Part shown: positions 24,000 through 33,915 of the stretch, piece after piece
Position numbering within the stretch: the stretch's first letter is position 1
Layout of the letters: each line of letters starts with the position of its first letter
Translations under genes and position numbers: made by a program
Notes under the pieces: model-generated
What the model was told of the DNA's origin: nothing
The model's database searches: none
The model's input: the letters and a program-made list of their open reading frames with translations, nothing else
NCBI RefSeq assembly: GCF_000472785.1
Contig: NZ_KI421462.1
Span: 86,300 to 150,299, forward strand
Source of the DNA: Mesorhizobium loti CJ3sym
GTDB taxonomy: Bacteria > Pseudomonadota > Alphaproteobacteria > Rhizobiales > Rhizobiaceae
DNA: 64,000 bases
Direction: 5' to 3'

Positions 24000-26446
24000 G
24001 ACGATTGCTCCTTGGTTGGTTGAGGGAATTGCTGGAGAAGCTCGGCCCCCCAATCGAGGCCGCGGGCGCCGAGGAAGCGAAAGACAAAGCTGTCCTGCCC
24101 GTGCTCGGACAGGACCCTGTCGATCAGGCTTTGCGCGGCTGGACCCGAGGCGCCGCAAAGTGCAAGCGCGATGGGGCCGAGCCCGAGCTCGAAGAGACGG
24201 TTGCCGCAGCGCGACTGCAAATAGTAGTGCCGCTTCGGCGTGGCCCGGGCGATCAGTTCAATCTGCCGGTTGTTGAGACCGAAGCGCTCATAGGCAGTCC
24301 GTGCCTGCGGTTCCACGGCACGATCATTGGGGAGAAAAATGCGCTGTGGGCAGCTCTCGATGATCGCCGGCGCTATTGCAGAGCCGGCGATGTCGGCAAG
24401 CGACTGCGTGGCGAAGATCACCGATACGTTCTTCTTTCGCAGCACCTTCAGCCATTCGCGGATGCGGGCAGCAAAAAGCGGATTGTCGAGATAGACCCAG
24501 GCCTCATCGAGCATGAGCAGCGTCGGTCGCCCGTCGAACCGCTCCTCAAGGCGATGGAAGAGATAGGTGAGCACAGGCAGCACAGCGCTTTGGCTATGCA
24601 TCAGCTCCTCGGTCTCGAAGCACTGCACATCCGACAAGGCCAGCCGATCGTCATCGGCATCGAGCAATCGGCCGAAGGGACCGTCGAGCGTGTAGGGCAT
24701 TAAGGCGGACTTCAGTGCATTGGACTGAAGCAGGACCGACAGACCGGTCAGCGTGCGCTCCTGCGCCGGCGCGGTGGCGAGGCTGTTGAGCGCCGACCAG
24801 ATCGCCTCCTTCACCTCCGGCGTGAGGGTGACGTTCTCATGGGCAATCAGGCCGGCGATCCATTCAGCTGCCCAGCTGCGCCTACCCTGATCACCGATAT
24901 TGCGCAGTGGCTGGAAGGCAAGCGCACCGTCCGAACCCAAGACATGATGCTCTCCACCCATGGCGAGCGTTGCCGCGCGCGCCGAATTGCCTTTGTCGAA
25001 GACATAGACCTGCGCGCCGGCATAGCGACGAAACTGCAGGGCGATCAGGGCAAGCAGCACCGATTTTCCGGCGCCGGTCGGTCCAACGATCAGCATGTGG
25101 CCGACATCTTCGACATGAGAAGAAAGCCGGAACGGAGTCGACCCGCTGGTTTCGGCGATGAGGAGCGGCGGGGCCTCTCGTCCAGTGACTTCAGCCAGAT
25201 GCTCGTTCGCCGCAGGACCGGCCCACACCGAGGAAAGCGGCATGAGATGGGCAAGGTTCAGCGTGTGAACGAGCGGCTGACGAACGTTGGCATAGACATG
25301 ACCCGGCAGCGAGCCGAGCCAGGCTTCGACCGCATTGACGCTTTCGCGGATGGTGGTGAACCCGAGCCCATTGATGATGCGCTCGACCGCGCGAAGTTTC
25401 TCAGCGGCGGCTTGGCGATCCTCGTCCCATACCGTCACCGTTGCAGTGAGATACCCGAAGCCGACATGATCGCCGCCCAACGCCTGAAGTGCTTCATCGG
25501 CGTCGAGCGCCTTATTGTCGGCGTCGCTGTCGACGAGCGGAACGGGTTCGTTGCTTACAACCTCGCGCAGGATTGCGACGATCGATTTGCGCTTGGCAAA
25601 CCACTGCCGGCGCAAGCGGGTCAGCGTCTTGGTGGCCTCGGTCTTGTCGAGCGGAATGAAGCGCGTCATCCAGCGATAGGCGAAATCCTGATGATTGAGG
25701 GCATCGAGGATTCCGGGCCGGGTGAGGTTCGGAAAGCCGAGGATGGTAAGTGTGCGAAGATGTTGCTCACCCAGCATCGGCTCCAAGCCGCCGGTAAGCG
25801 GCACATCGACCAGGATGCCGTCCAGATACATTGGCGTTTCCGGCACGGCGACCGGATGGCGGCGGGTCGAGATCGTGTCGTGCAGGTATGTCAGCGTCTC
25901 GGCGTCATCGAGCGGACGCACTTCGGGCATGAAGCCCGACAGAAGATCCAGCACACGGTCGGTCTCGTCACGGAACCGCGCCATCTCCTGGCGCCAGTCT
26001 CTTTCGCCTTCTGAATGATGCGAGTCGACGAGCGCGCTTTCCGCCCGCGCCTGGGCGTCCGGTGGCGGCATGGACAGCAAGGTCAGGTGATAGCGGCTCT
26101 CGAAATGCGCGACCTTGCCTTCGAAGGCAGCACGCCGTTCTTCATCAACCAGCCATGACGCCGCGTCCGGGAAACGCGAGGACGGATAGCCCAGCGCTTC
26201 GATGCGCTCGGCCTCGAAAAACAATGTCCAGCCGGAGCCAAGGCGTCTAAGCGCATTGTTGGCCCGGGCGCAGATGCCGAGGAGTTCGGCTTCGGTCGAG
26301 CTTTCCAGATCGGGCCCGCGAAACCGAAGAGTCCGCTGAACGCTGCCGTCCTTGTTGAGCACGATGCCGGGCGCCACCAGTGCTGCCCAGGGCAGATGGT
26401 CGGCAAGCCGGTCGGCCCTGCCGCGATATTCCGAAAGGTTCAGCAT
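23996..26446 (-). CDS. trbE: TrbE, VirB4-like conjugation ATPase
   Basis: An 816-residue ATPase that powers pilus and channel assembly. The N-terminal LNLSEYRGRADRLADHLPWAA is typical. The Walker A is IVGPTGAGKSVLL around residue 450 and the Walker B is LLMLDEAWVYLD around residue 640, followed by IFATQSLADI. The ATG at 26446 gives the conserved MLNLSEY start and has GAGGGG nine bases upstream; it overlaps the end of trbD by seven bases. Upstream in-frame codons to 26566 lie inside trbD. Confidence 0.95.
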   Translation of the reverse strand: MLNLSEYRGRADRLADHLPWAALVAPGIVLNKDGSVQRTLRFRGPDLESSTEAELLGICARANNALRRLGSGWTLFFEAERIEALGYPSSRFPDAASWLVDEERRAAFEGKVAHFESRYHLTLLSMPPPDAQARAESALVDSHHSEGERDWRQEMARFRDETDRVLDLLSGFMPEVRPLDDAETLTYLHDTISTRRHPVAVPETPMYLDGILVDVPLTGGLEPMLGEQHLRTLTILGFPNLTRPGILDALNHQDFAYRWMTRFIPLDKTEATKTLTRLRRQWFAKRKSIVAILREVVSNEPVPLVDSDADNKALDADEALQALGGDHVGFGYLTATVTVWDEDRQAAAEKLRAVERIINGLGFTTIRESVNAVEAWLGSLPGHVYANVRQPLVHTLNLAHLMPLSSVWAGPAANEHLAEVTGREAPPLLIAETSGSTPFRLSSHVEDVGHMLIVGPTGAGKSVLLALIALQFRRYAGAQVYVFDKGNSARAATLAMGGEHHVLGSDGALAFQPLRNIGDQGRRSWAAEWIAGLIAHENVTLTPEVKEAIWSALNSLATAPAQERTLTGLSVLLQSNALKSALMPYTLDGPFGRLLDADDDRLALSDVQCFETEELMHSQSAVLPVLTYLFHRLEERFDGRPTLLMLDEAWVYLDNPLFAARIREWLKVLRKKNVSVIFATQSLADIAGSAIAPAIIESCPQRIFLPNDRAVEPQARTAYERFGLNNRQIELIARATPKRHYYLQSRCGNRLFELGLGPIALALCGASGPAAQSLIDRVLSEHGQDSFVFRFLGARGLDWGAELLQQFPQPTKEQSS

Positions 26447-26712
26447 GCGAGCCATCCCCTCAGGCGAAGGTGACGGACAAGCACGCTGGCAAAGTCGGGA
26501 TCGCGCCTTGCGGCAAAGACCGCGAGCGTGTGGCCGCCAAGCCAGAGCACTAGCCCGGCAATCCATTGCTGCAAGCCTAGTCCGATGGCCGCAGCCACCG
26601 TGCCGTTGAGGATCGCCACCGCCCGCGGCGCGCCGCCCAGCAGGATCGGTTCAGTCAATGCCCGGTGAACGGGAACCTCGAAGCCCTCGATATGTTGCAC
26701 TCCGGCGGTCAT
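26440..26712 (-). CDS. trbD: TrbD, VirB3-like inner-membrane protein
   Basis: A 90-residue protein: IEGFEVPVHRALTEPILLGG, then two hydrophobic segments (VAILNGTVAAAIGLGLQQ and GLVLWLGGHTLAVF) and DPDFASVLVRHLRLRGW. This is the TrbD/VirB3 pattern; such proteins partner the VirB4-like ATPase. The ATG overlaps the trbC stop and its end overlaps trbE, so trbC-D-E are coupled. Confidence 0.9.
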   Translation of the reverse strand: MTAGVQHIEGFEVPVHRALTEPILLGGAPRAVAILNGTVAAAIGLGLQQWIAGLVLWLGGHTLAVFAARRDPDFASVLVRHLRLRGWLAC

Positions 26713-27020
26713 CAGACGAGCGCCCCGCCGCCGAAGGAGAAGAACGAGAGGAAGAAGCTCGATGCGGCGAAGGCGATCGACAGGCCGAAGACGATCTGAA
26801 TCAGCCGGCGGAAACCGCCTGCAGTATCGCCGAAGGCAAGGGTCAGGCCGGTGGTGATGATGATGATCACCGCGACGATTTTGGCGACCGGTCCCTGCAC
26901 CGATTCCAGGATCTGCTGCAGCGGCTGTTCCCAAGGCATGCCGGAGCCGGCAGCGTGCGCCGGAACTGTGAGAAGAAACGCGAGCGCGGCAAACGAAAGA
27001 AAGCGGAGCTTCTTGCGCAT
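26712..27020 (-). CDS. trbC: TrbC, conjugative pilin precursor
   Basis: A 102-residue VirB2-like pilin. A signal peptide (LRFLSFAALAFLLTVPAHAAG) is followed by two membrane helices, KIVAVIIIITTGLTLAF and IVFGLSIAFAASSFFLSF. TrbC pilins are cleaved and often cyclised to form the transfer pilus. It lies 11 bases after trbB and overlaps trbD. Confidence 0.92.
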   Translation of the reverse strand: MRKKLRFLSFAALAFLLTVPAHAAGSGMPWEQPLQQILESVQGPVAKIVAVIIIITTGLTLAFGDTAGGFRRLIQIVFGLSIAFAASSFFLSFFSFGGGALV

Positions 27021-27031
27021 AAGGGGGCCTT

Positions 27032-28000
27032 TCAGAGTTGCTGGAGTTGCGGAGGCGTGAGTGGGGAGACGGCGTAGTCGCCGCTGCCGTCGAGACCTGT
27101 GACCTCAGCGATTGCATCGATGCGGCGCGACGAGCCGCGCCCCGCGATGAAGACGATGAGATCGATGGCATCGGCGATGAGGCGGCGCGGCACGGTGACG
27201 ACAGCTTCCTGTGCAAGCTGCTCGATGCGATAGAGGGCAGAGCGCGCCGAATTGGCATGAACCGTGGCGATGCCGCCGGGGTGCCCGGTGTTCCATGCCT
27301 TGAGCATGTCCAGCGCTTCCGCGCCCCTGACTTCACCGACGATGATGCGGTCGGGGCGGAGCCGGAGCGTCGAGCGCACGAGATCGGCGAGTGTGACCGA
27401 GCCCCGCCTGGTTCTCAGGGCAACGCAGTCCTTTGCTGCGCATTGCAGTTCGCGGGTGTCCTCGATGAGGATCACTCGCTCGTCGCATTCGGCGACTTCG
27501 GCCAGCAGCGCATTGGCAAGCGTCGTCTTACCCGACGACGTGCCTCCGGCGACAAGGATGTTGCGCCGTTCTCGGACTGCCTTTATCAACGCATCGGCCT
27601 GCAGCGGCAACATGATGCGATCGGCAACATAGTTGGCCAGCGTGTAGAGCTTTGCGGCTGGTTTGCGGATGGCAAAGCAAGGCGCCAGCACGACAGGCGG
27701 CAGCAGTCCCTCGAAGCGTTCGCCCGACGGCAATTCGGCGCTGACAATCGGATTGTCCGCATGCGCCTCGGCACGCACGTGGGAAGCGACCAGGCGGATG
27801 ATGCGTTCCGCCTCGGAAGGATGCATATGCACGGCCGTATCGATTCGGCCTTCTCCCAGCCGGTCGAGCCGCAGCGCGCCATCGGGATTGACCATCACCT
27901 CGATGACCAATGGATCGGCCAGCGCCTCAGTGATCGTCGGACCCATGGCGGTGCGCAGCATGGCGCGGCGTCGGTGGTCGGCCTCTGGATGAGCGCTCAT
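27032..28000 (-). CDS. trbB: TrbB, VirB11-like hexameric ATPase
   Basis: A 322-residue traffic ATPase. Walker A is VAGGTSSGKTTLANALL, followed by the Asp box VILIEDTRELQC, Walker B-like RIIVGEVRGAEALDML and the His box HPGGIATVHANSA. It works in the cytoplasm at the base of the Trb pore with TrbE. The ATG overlaps the stop of the CopG-like gene by four bases, so this regulator-like gene and the trb operon are transcribed together. Confidence 0.95.
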   Translation of the reverse strand: MSAHPEADHRRRAMLRTAMGPTITEALADPLVIEVMVNPDGALRLDRLGEGRIDTAVHMHPSEAERIIRLVASHVRAEAHADNPIVSAELPSGERFEGLLPPVVLAPCFAIRKPAAKLYTLANYVADRIMLPLQADALIKAVRERRNILVAGGTSSGKTTLANALLAEVAECDERVILIEDTRELQCAAKDCVALRTRRGSVTLADLVRSTLRLRPDRIIVGEVRGAEALDMLKAWNTGHPGGIATVHANSARSALYRIEQLAQEAVVTVPRRLIADAIDLIVFIAGRGSSRRIDAIAEVTGLDGSGDYAVSPLTPPQLQQL

Positions 28001-28410
28001 CCTTCCCCTCCTCCGCCATTGTCTTTGCCAAGCGAGCGTTTCCCCGATGCGATCTGGCGACCGACCTGCTCGACGAATTTGTCGAAACGCTCCTGAGCAA
28101 TCGCCTGTGTCGCCTTGTCCGGAACAGGCGTGTGGGCATGAAGCGTGATCGAAAAGCGGATGAAGAGCGCCAAGCTTTCCAATGTCATGTCGACATCGCG
28201 CCTGACGTGACTGAGGTCGCGGGAAAGACGGTCCAGCCTCATGCCATAGCGCCGATCGAGTTCATTCTCGCCACGCCGCTCGATGAAAGCTTCTACGGCC
28301 TTCGCGACGACCGCGGATTTTGTGGTCGAGGGATCGCGGCTGAGGTTGTCCAGCTTCTCGCTCAATTCCGGTTCGAGCAGAAACTGGTGACGAATGCGGT
28401 GGGGCTTCAT
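27997..28410 (-). CDS. CopG/ribbon-helix-helix-like protein at trb operon head
   Basis: A 137-residue protein. The first 50 residues (MKPHRIRHQFLLEPELSEKL, then TKSAVVAKAVEAFIERRG) give a strand plus two helices like a ribbon-helix-helix. The rest is helical (RLSRDLSHVRRDVDMTLES, ALFIRFSITLHAHTP). Genes of this kind lie between traG and trbB in related elements. It overlaps trbB by ATGA, so it probably regulates transfer genes or acts at the origin of transfer; this is inference. Confidence 0.75.
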   Translation of the reverse strand: MKPHRIRHQFLLEPELSEKLDNLSRDPSTTKSAVVAKAVEAFIERRGENELDRRYGMRLDRLSRDLSHVRRDVDMTLESLALFIRFSITLHAHTPVPDKATQAIAQERFDKFVEQVGRQIASGKRSLGKDNGGGGEG

Positions 28411-28528
28411 GCGCTTGTTCCAACTGGCCGGCGCTGGCGGGCCGGCGGCGGAACAAGCATTATCGAGATGCCCAAAATTGCTTACGGCCGTTATCTACGC
28501 TGAGATACGCCCGAGCTGCGGAAAGCGT

Positions 28529-30559
28529 TCAGAAGCCGGGGACGATATCCTTATCATCGCCCCTTCCCTCGTTGATGCCATAGGCACCTGCGACGGTGGA
28601 GATCCGGTCCATGACGCGCTTGTCCGCCATCGCCTCGCTATCATCGTCTGCGGGTCTGGACAGATCGTCCTGGTCCGGTTCCTGGGTGACGGCGGTATGT
28701 TCTTCGGGTAGGCCAGGATGGCGCTGCTGCTGAACACCTCCCTCGTCCGCAAGCGCGGCGCCAGCGCTTTCATCGTCGGACGCAAGACGACGGTCGACGC
28801 CGCGTACTTGCCCAGTCCAATCGTCCGGCCGCGACATCGGGCAGTCCGCGTAGGGTCCGTCGCGCAACACCGGCGAAGGCAGCACCCGCTCGGTGAAATT
28901 GTGATCCTCATAGTATCGCAGCTTTTTGGCCCGGATGGGGGGCAATCCCGAAACCAGCACCAGTTCGTCCGCGGGCGGCAATTGCATCACCTCGCCCGGT
29001 GTCAGCAGCGGGCGGGCGGTTTCCTGGCGGCTCACCATGACATGCGAGAGCCAAGGTGCCAGCCGGTGGCCCGCATAGTTGCGCATGGATCTGAGTTCCG
29101 TGGCCGTGCCAAGCGCGTCCGAGATTCGCTTGGCCGTGCGCTCATCATTGGAGGAAAAGGCAATTCGCAAATGGCAGTTGTCCAGAATGGCGTTGTTGTC
29201 GCCATACGCTTTGGAGATCTGGTTCAACGATTGCGCGATCAAGTAGGCACGAATTCCGTAACCGGCCATAAACGCGAGCGCGGTCTCAAAGAAGTCGAGG
29301 CGACCGAGCGCCGGAAACTCATCCAGCATCATGAGCAGTTGATGCTTGCGGCTCTTCTTTGGGTCACCCTCGAGGCGCTCCGTCAGCCGCCTGCCGATCT
29401 GGTTCAGGATCAGTCGCACCAAGGGCTTGGTGCGCGAGATGTCCGATGGCGGCACGACCAGATAGAGCGACATCGGCCACTCCGCATCCATCAGATCGGC
29501 AATGCGCCAGTCGCAGTCCGATGTTACCGCCGCCACGGTCGGATCACGGTAGAGGCCGAGAAAAGACATGGCGGTCGAGAGGACGCCTGAACGTTCGTTC
29601 TCCGATTTGTTCAACACCTCTCGTGCCGCCGAGGCCACGACGGGATGGACCTGAGGCTTATTGGCCGCGCCGAGATGGTTGGTCGTCATCATTCGCCGCA
29701 AAGTCGCGGCAAACGAGCGTTGCGGGTCCGACAGAAAGGTGGCGACGCGGGCAAGAGTCTTTTCCTCTTCGGCGTAGAGCACGTGCAAGATAGCGCCGAC
29801 CAGGAGTGAATGACTGGTCTTCTCCCAATGATTCCGCCGCTCCAGCGCGCCTTCCGGATCGACTAGAATGTCGGCGATGTTTTGGACATCGCGAATCTCG
29901 TCCGAACCTTTGCGTACCTCCAGCAGCGGGTTGTAGCGGGCCGATCGCGGATCAGTCGGATTGAACAAAAGGCAATGCGAGAACCTCGACCGCCAGCCGG
30001 AGCTCAGCTGCCAGTTCTCGCCTTTGATGTCGTGAATGACGGCCGAGCCGGACCAGGAGAGAAGGGTTGGGACAACCAGTCCGACGCCCTTGCCGGAACG
30101 TGTCGGCGCAAAGGCCATGACGTGCTCAGGCCCGTCATGACGCAGATACCGGTCCTTCAGTTTGCCGAGGAAGACGCCTGCCGGCTGAAACAGCCCTGCT
30201 TTCTCGATCTCCCGCGTCGCCGCCCATCGAGAGGAGCCATAGGTGGTGACCAAGCCGCGCTGGCGCGCGCGCCAGAGGGAACCAGCGATCGCAGCGGCAC
30301 AGCCCATGAATCCACTGGTGCCCGCAAGCATGCCCGCCTTGTCGAATACCTCGGGCGCATAGGCATCGAATTGGAACCACCATTCCAACAGTTTCCACGG
30401 CTCGTAGATCGGCCAGCCAGCCGCGACAAACCATGGCGCGCCGAGTTGTTCCTGAAAGGCTAGCATATGAGCGCACCATTGCGTGGCAGCCCACACGCCG
30501 AGGAGAACGATGGCGAACACAATGGCGATCTGCCCAATCAGAAGCTTCGTGGGCGTCAC
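28529..30559 (-). CDS. traG: TraG, VirD4-like type IV coupling protein
   Basis: A 676-residue coupling protein that brings the relaxase-DNA complex to the Trb pore. Two N-terminal helices (LLIGQIAIVFAIVLLGVWAA and a second near residue 85), Walker A in FAPTRSGKGVGLVVPTLLSW, then HDIKGENW, Walker B LLMMLDEFPALGRL, and AQSLNQISKAYGDNNAIL. The GTG at 30559 has GGAG seven bases upstream; the open frame up to 30880 is not conserved. No relaxase gene is in the window. Separated from the CopG-like gene by about 120 bases. Confidence 0.94.
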   Translation of the reverse strand: MTPTKLLIGQIAIVFAIVLLGVWAATQWCAHMLAFQEQLGAPWFVAAGWPIYEPWKLLEWWFQFDAYAPEVFDKAGMLAGTSGFMGCAAAIAGSLWRARQRGLVTTYGSSRWAATREIEKAGLFQPAGVFLGKLKDRYLRHDGPEHVMAFAPTRSGKGVGLVVPTLLSWSGSAVIHDIKGENWQLSSGWRSRFSHCLLFNPTDPRSARYNPLLEVRKGSDEIRDVQNIADILVDPEGALERRNHWEKTSHSLLVGAILHVLYAEEEKTLARVATFLSDPQRSFAATLRRMMTTNHLGAANKPQVHPVVASAAREVLNKSENERSGVLSTAMSFLGLYRDPTVAAVTSDCDWRIADLMDAEWPMSLYLVVPPSDISRTKPLVRLILNQIGRRLTERLEGDPKKSRKHQLLMMLDEFPALGRLDFFETALAFMAGYGIRAYLIAQSLNQISKAYGDNNAILDNCHLRIAFSSNDERTAKRISDALGTATELRSMRNYAGHRLAPWLSHVMVSRQETARPLLTPGEVMQLPPADELVLVSGLPPIRAKKLRYYEDHNFTERVLPSPVLRDGPYADCPMSRPDDWTGQVRGVDRRLASDDESAGAALADEGGVQQQRHPGLPEEHTAVTQEPDQDDLSRPADDDSEAMADKRVMDRISTVAGAYGINEGRGDDKDIVPGF

Positions 30560-31774
30560 TGGCTTGCTCCGCTGTTCTGGAGAGATGGATCGAGCATCGC
30601 CCGGGACGGCCGGAACAGGAATGCGCCCTATGTACGACTTGGTGCGATGAGAGGCTGTTTGGCGCGCCGTTGCTCTCCTTCGAGGTGTATCAATATTCGC
30701 GCATTCCCGAGGACTGCTATGTCGGAGGGGACTCATATCGTTCGTGCCTATCGTGAGCACGTGGTCGGGGAGCTGGCGGTGGCATGCGGGCAAGCCGCTG
30801 AGGAAATTCGTAACATCGAGTCCGGTCTGAGGTACAACAAGCCTATCGAGATCGGATCGCGAGGTAGCCCTGCCCGCCATGGGAATTCCTCAGGCGAGTA
30901 CCGACATATTGGGCGCTGCCTTATAAGTGGAAGGCGCCTTCCCGTTGCCTCTATCGCAGATAAGTTACCTTCCGGCCTTCGCGCTGGGTTTCCCAGCTGG
31001 ACTGCGTTTCAGTCTCAATTCGCTGTGCTTCTCGTGAGCCAGACACCATTTCTCGGACTGTGAATTGACGACATTCATTGTTCGACAAGCCCTCGCCGGC
31101 GATCTGTTGGGCAGAGGCGGCTATCACCCCGGCCGTGGCACATCCGCGCGCTGCAGAACCTCGATGAGCCGCCTGCTCAAACGCCCAGGCGGGTGCAAAG
31201 ATCCACAGACGCGTTCCGCCCTAGTTGCGAAGCATATGACCGGCATTTCGCAACGCGCCTAGGAAGAGGCCGGCATGGTGAGTGACATCGATTTTGGCCT
31301 GCATTGATACCGGCATGTTGGTCCAATTCTCCAACGGTGCAATGAAGCGGGAGAAGGTACCGTCGACGACGCAGTAGCGGCTAATAAGGCCTTGTCTGTC
31401 CAACGTCACCACACCAATCTGCCCACCTCGATATCGGATGGCTGCGAGCCGTTGGACCTCGGCGTCATCATCGATCCGCACATCGAAAAGCAGGTTTCCG
31501 CGGCTCCTCGCGGCTATCTCCGCCGCTTTGTCATTGAAGCTCAAGCAGAGTGAGCGGACGCTTTCCACTGCCATCTGGAAAACCAACAAATCCAGTTCAT
31601 TCACGGCCATGTGGGCAGTTGAGCCAATAAATGGATGATTGCAATGTCGCACACGGCTTGTTCACAGGTGTCGGCGACTGATCGTTCGTGGCTTTCTGTC
31701 CGCTGCCGGCGATGGAATATTTGAAGGACGGCGGGTCCCGTATTTCCTGTCGCGTTGGCAACCGCGGCGGCCAC
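30560..31774. other. degenerate intergenic stretch with one doubtful ORF
   Basis: No intact family-recognisable gene. A minus-strand frame of 143 codons (31221-31652; contains ARSRGNLLFDVRIDDDAEVQ, RYRGGQIGVVTLDRQG) is the only candidate with protein-like composition, but I do not recognise it and see no strong ribosome site. The rest looks like decayed island DNA. Confidence 0.35.
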
Positions 31775-32010
31775 CTGCCGGGCGGCAGCGGCAGAGATAA
31801 TGTCATAGACAGGTGGAAGCGTGGGCTTTCTGCCCTTCAATAGTTCCCTGACCCTACAGATTTGCACGCGCGGCCGCAGCTTGCCGCCCGCCTCAACGGA
31901 TTCGGCTTCTCTGGCAGCACGTTCCATTGCTGCGGTCGCCTTGTTGAGCGTCACCAGAACGCCAAGCTTCGTGGCTGGCAAGATCGCCAACTCGCTCAAG
32001 CTCACGACCT
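31775..32010 (-). pseudogene. C-terminal remnant of a site-specific DNA methyltransferase
   Basis: Within a longer open frame the part read from about 32010 down to 31775 gives LPATKLGVLVTLNKATAAM, AREAESVEAGGKLRPRVQIC and RVRELLKGRKPTLPP. The pattern 'x-LxTL-x-PT-x-AM ... A...G......PRxQI.T...LL.G..P.(M/L)P' is what one sees at the C-terminus of adenine-type methylases next to restriction-like systems. No catalytic DPPY/NPPY motif is nearby, so it is a fragment. Confidence 0.45.
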
Positions 32011-32179
32011 CTATTCGATGGACGGGCACGGCCGTGCATCGCCGCGGCAGGGGACAACATCGTCGTGACCGACCCTCAAGCCCTATATCGTGTCGGCGGG
32101 ATCGTTCACCAGGAACGGCGAGATCGCCGTGGAGGGCAAGCCCTTCCACATCGTGGCCGTCGGCGGGAGCGGCAAGATC

Positions 32180-32588
32180 CACGATCAAGCAGCTGAGAAA
32201 GATCACGCATATAGCCACGATCCCGCGGTCCAGCCGATCTACATTTGAGGACGACCAGATCAAGCAGCGCGCCCTGTCGAATTTGGGTCCGGGATTGGCA
32301 GTTGGTCTATCCCTTCCTGACCATGGAACGCTCGATCCAGTCATGGCTTATAAGGCGGAGAGCGGCGACCAGAGCGCAGATGAGTACGCGCTACGAGATC
32401 GGCTATCGCACCAATTCGAGCGGATCACGATCGATGGCGACACCGTGGCTTTCTTCGAGGGCGGGAAGCCGCTTGAGGCCTGCTACGCCGGCGACGGCTG
32501 TGAAATCCTGACCTCGAAGAAAGGAAACCGCATGGGCGTCAAATTTCGCTTCGGCGTCGCCTTGGCCTCCTCACACTTGTTTGGCTGA
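32180..32588 (+). pseudogene. zinT-like zinc-binding protein, frameshifted and truncated
   Basis: Three plus-strand frames must be joined to read a ZinT-type protein: EKDHAYSHDPAVQPIY (His-rich start), FEDDQIKQRALS, then WQLVYPFL in another frame, DGTLDPVMAYKAESGD-like DHGTLDPVMAYKAESGDQSA, and ITIDGDTVAFFEGGKPLEAC followed by GCEILTSKKGNRMGVKFRF. Several frameshifts and loss of the C-terminal third make it a pseudogene. It ends next to the second hemN. Confidence 0.6.
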
Positions 32589-32589
32589 C

Positions 32590-33915
32590 TCAGCGGGCAA
32601 CCCGGTCGAGAAAAGCGTCGAATGCGGCAGCGACAACGCGCATCGCAAAACGATGCTGCCGCCGTACGCGGACAAAACCCTTTTCGATGTCCACAATCCC
32701 GTCCTTGGCAAGCATCGCCAAGCGTTCAGCTGAATCGAGAAAATGGATTGGATCAGATCCGTGGGCGGCACAGATTGCCGGCACATCGGCCTCGAGATCG
32801 CACATTAGTCGCTCGATGATTGCGGCTCGCGCGCGGTCTTCGTCGGTGAGACGGTAGCCCTTTGACGTCGCCAGACGGCCAGCTGCGATGTGCCGGCAGT
32901 AGGAATCCCGTGTAACCTCGTTCTGGACGTAGCCCTCGCCGACACGCCCGATAGCCGACGCGCCGAAACCGATCAGGGTTTTGCAGGTGTCGGCCGAGTA
33001 GCCCAGCGAGTTGCGCCGCAGGCGACCGGTTTTCTGTGCCAGCGCGAGATCGTCGTCCGGCAAGGCGAAATGGTCGAGCCCGATCTCTCGGTAGCCGGCG
33101 GCAATCAGCGTCACGGCAATGGCCGCATCCTGTTCGGCGCGGGCAGCGCTGCCCGGAAGCGATGCCTCCTCGATGAGGCGCTGATTCTTAATAAAGGACG
33201 GAATGTGCGAGTAGCCGAACACCGCAAGCCGGTTGGGGCGCATGGCGACCGCCGCCCTCGTGGTCTCGACGCAAGACTGCACCGTTTGATGCGGGAGACC
33301 AAAGATGAGGTCGAAGTTGATGCTTGTCACTCCATGCCGACGCAGCATTTCGACGGCAGCCGCCGTCTGCGCCTCACTCTGGACCCGGTTGATCGCTTTT
33401 TGAACAATGGGATCGAAGCTCTGCACGCCGAGGCTCGCGCGGTTCACGCCGGCTGCTTGCAAGGCTTCGGCCATATCGGCCGTGAACGTGCGTGGATCGA
33501 TCTCGACGGCGATCGTAGCTGTTTCCGCAAGCGCAAAGTGGCGGCGCAGGAATTCCGTCAGGGCGAGGAACTCAACTGGCCCCATGAGAGTTGGCGTTCC
33601 GCCGCCGAAATGCACATCGCTCACGGGCAGCGCCTGCGGCGCGTGCTCCGAGACCAAACGTATCTCGTCACGCAGCGCCGCCAGATAATTAACGATCGGC
33701 GCATCATGGCGGGTGATGGTGGTGGGGAAGCCGCAATACCAGCACTTTGATCGGCAGAACGGAACGTGCAAGTAGAGTGACGCCGGATCGTTAGCCGGTA
33801 GGTTCCTGAGCCATTCCTCATAAGCGTCGGCGCCGACCGCCCCAGAGAACTCCGCGACAGTCGGATAGATGGTGTACCAAGGCAGGCGGGCTTCGCGATG
33901 TTTTGTGGTCTGCAA
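32590..33915 (-). CDS. hemN: second HemN-type coproporphyrinogen III dehydrogenase
   Basis: A 441-residue radical-SAM protein like the gene at 16770, with CRSKCWYC as the CxxxCxxC site, VHFGGGTPTLMG and LIFGLPHQTVQSC. The N-terminal PWYTIYPTVAEF is the variant of the YTSYP opening seen in HemN. The only usable start is TTG at 33915, since the frame is closed by a stop three codons upstream; GGACGG lies six bases before it. It is transcribed alone. A weak FNR-like TTGCGCTATATCAG is 57 bases upstream (33972-33985). Both copies look intact, so this one may be the symbiosis-specific enzyme or a related heme-handling protein. Confidence 0.88.
   Translation of the reverse strand: MQTTKHREARLPWYTIYPTVAEFSGAVGADAYEEWLRNLPANDPASLYLHVPFCRSKCWYCGFPTTITRHDAPIVNYLAALRDEIRLVSEHAPQALPVSDVHFGGGTPTLMGPVEFLALTEFLRRHFALAETATIAVEIDPRTFTADMAEALQAAGVNRASLGVQSFDPIVQKAINRVQSEAQTAAAVEMLRRHGVTSINFDLIFGLPHQTVQSCVETTRAAVAMRPNRLAVFGYSHIPSFIKNQRLIEEASLPGSAARAEQDAAIAVTLIAAGYREIGLDHFALPDDDLALAQKTGRLRRNSLGYSADTCKTLIGFGASAIGRVGEGYVQNEVTRDSYCRHIAAGRLATSKGYRLTDEDRARAAIIERLMCDLEADVPAICAAHGSDPIHFLDSAERLAMLAKDGIVDIEKGFVRVRRQHRFAMRVVAAAFDAFLDRVAR

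Noticed and set aside
24839..26014. 391-codon plus-strand frame opposite trbE
   Set aside because: Antisense of trbE, whose Walker motifs are clear; no independent support.
31601..32344. 247-codon minus-strand frame as a whole gene
   Set aside because: Only its middle part resembles a methyltransferase C-terminus; the first 110 codons oppose the zinT relic, so it is treated as a fragment.
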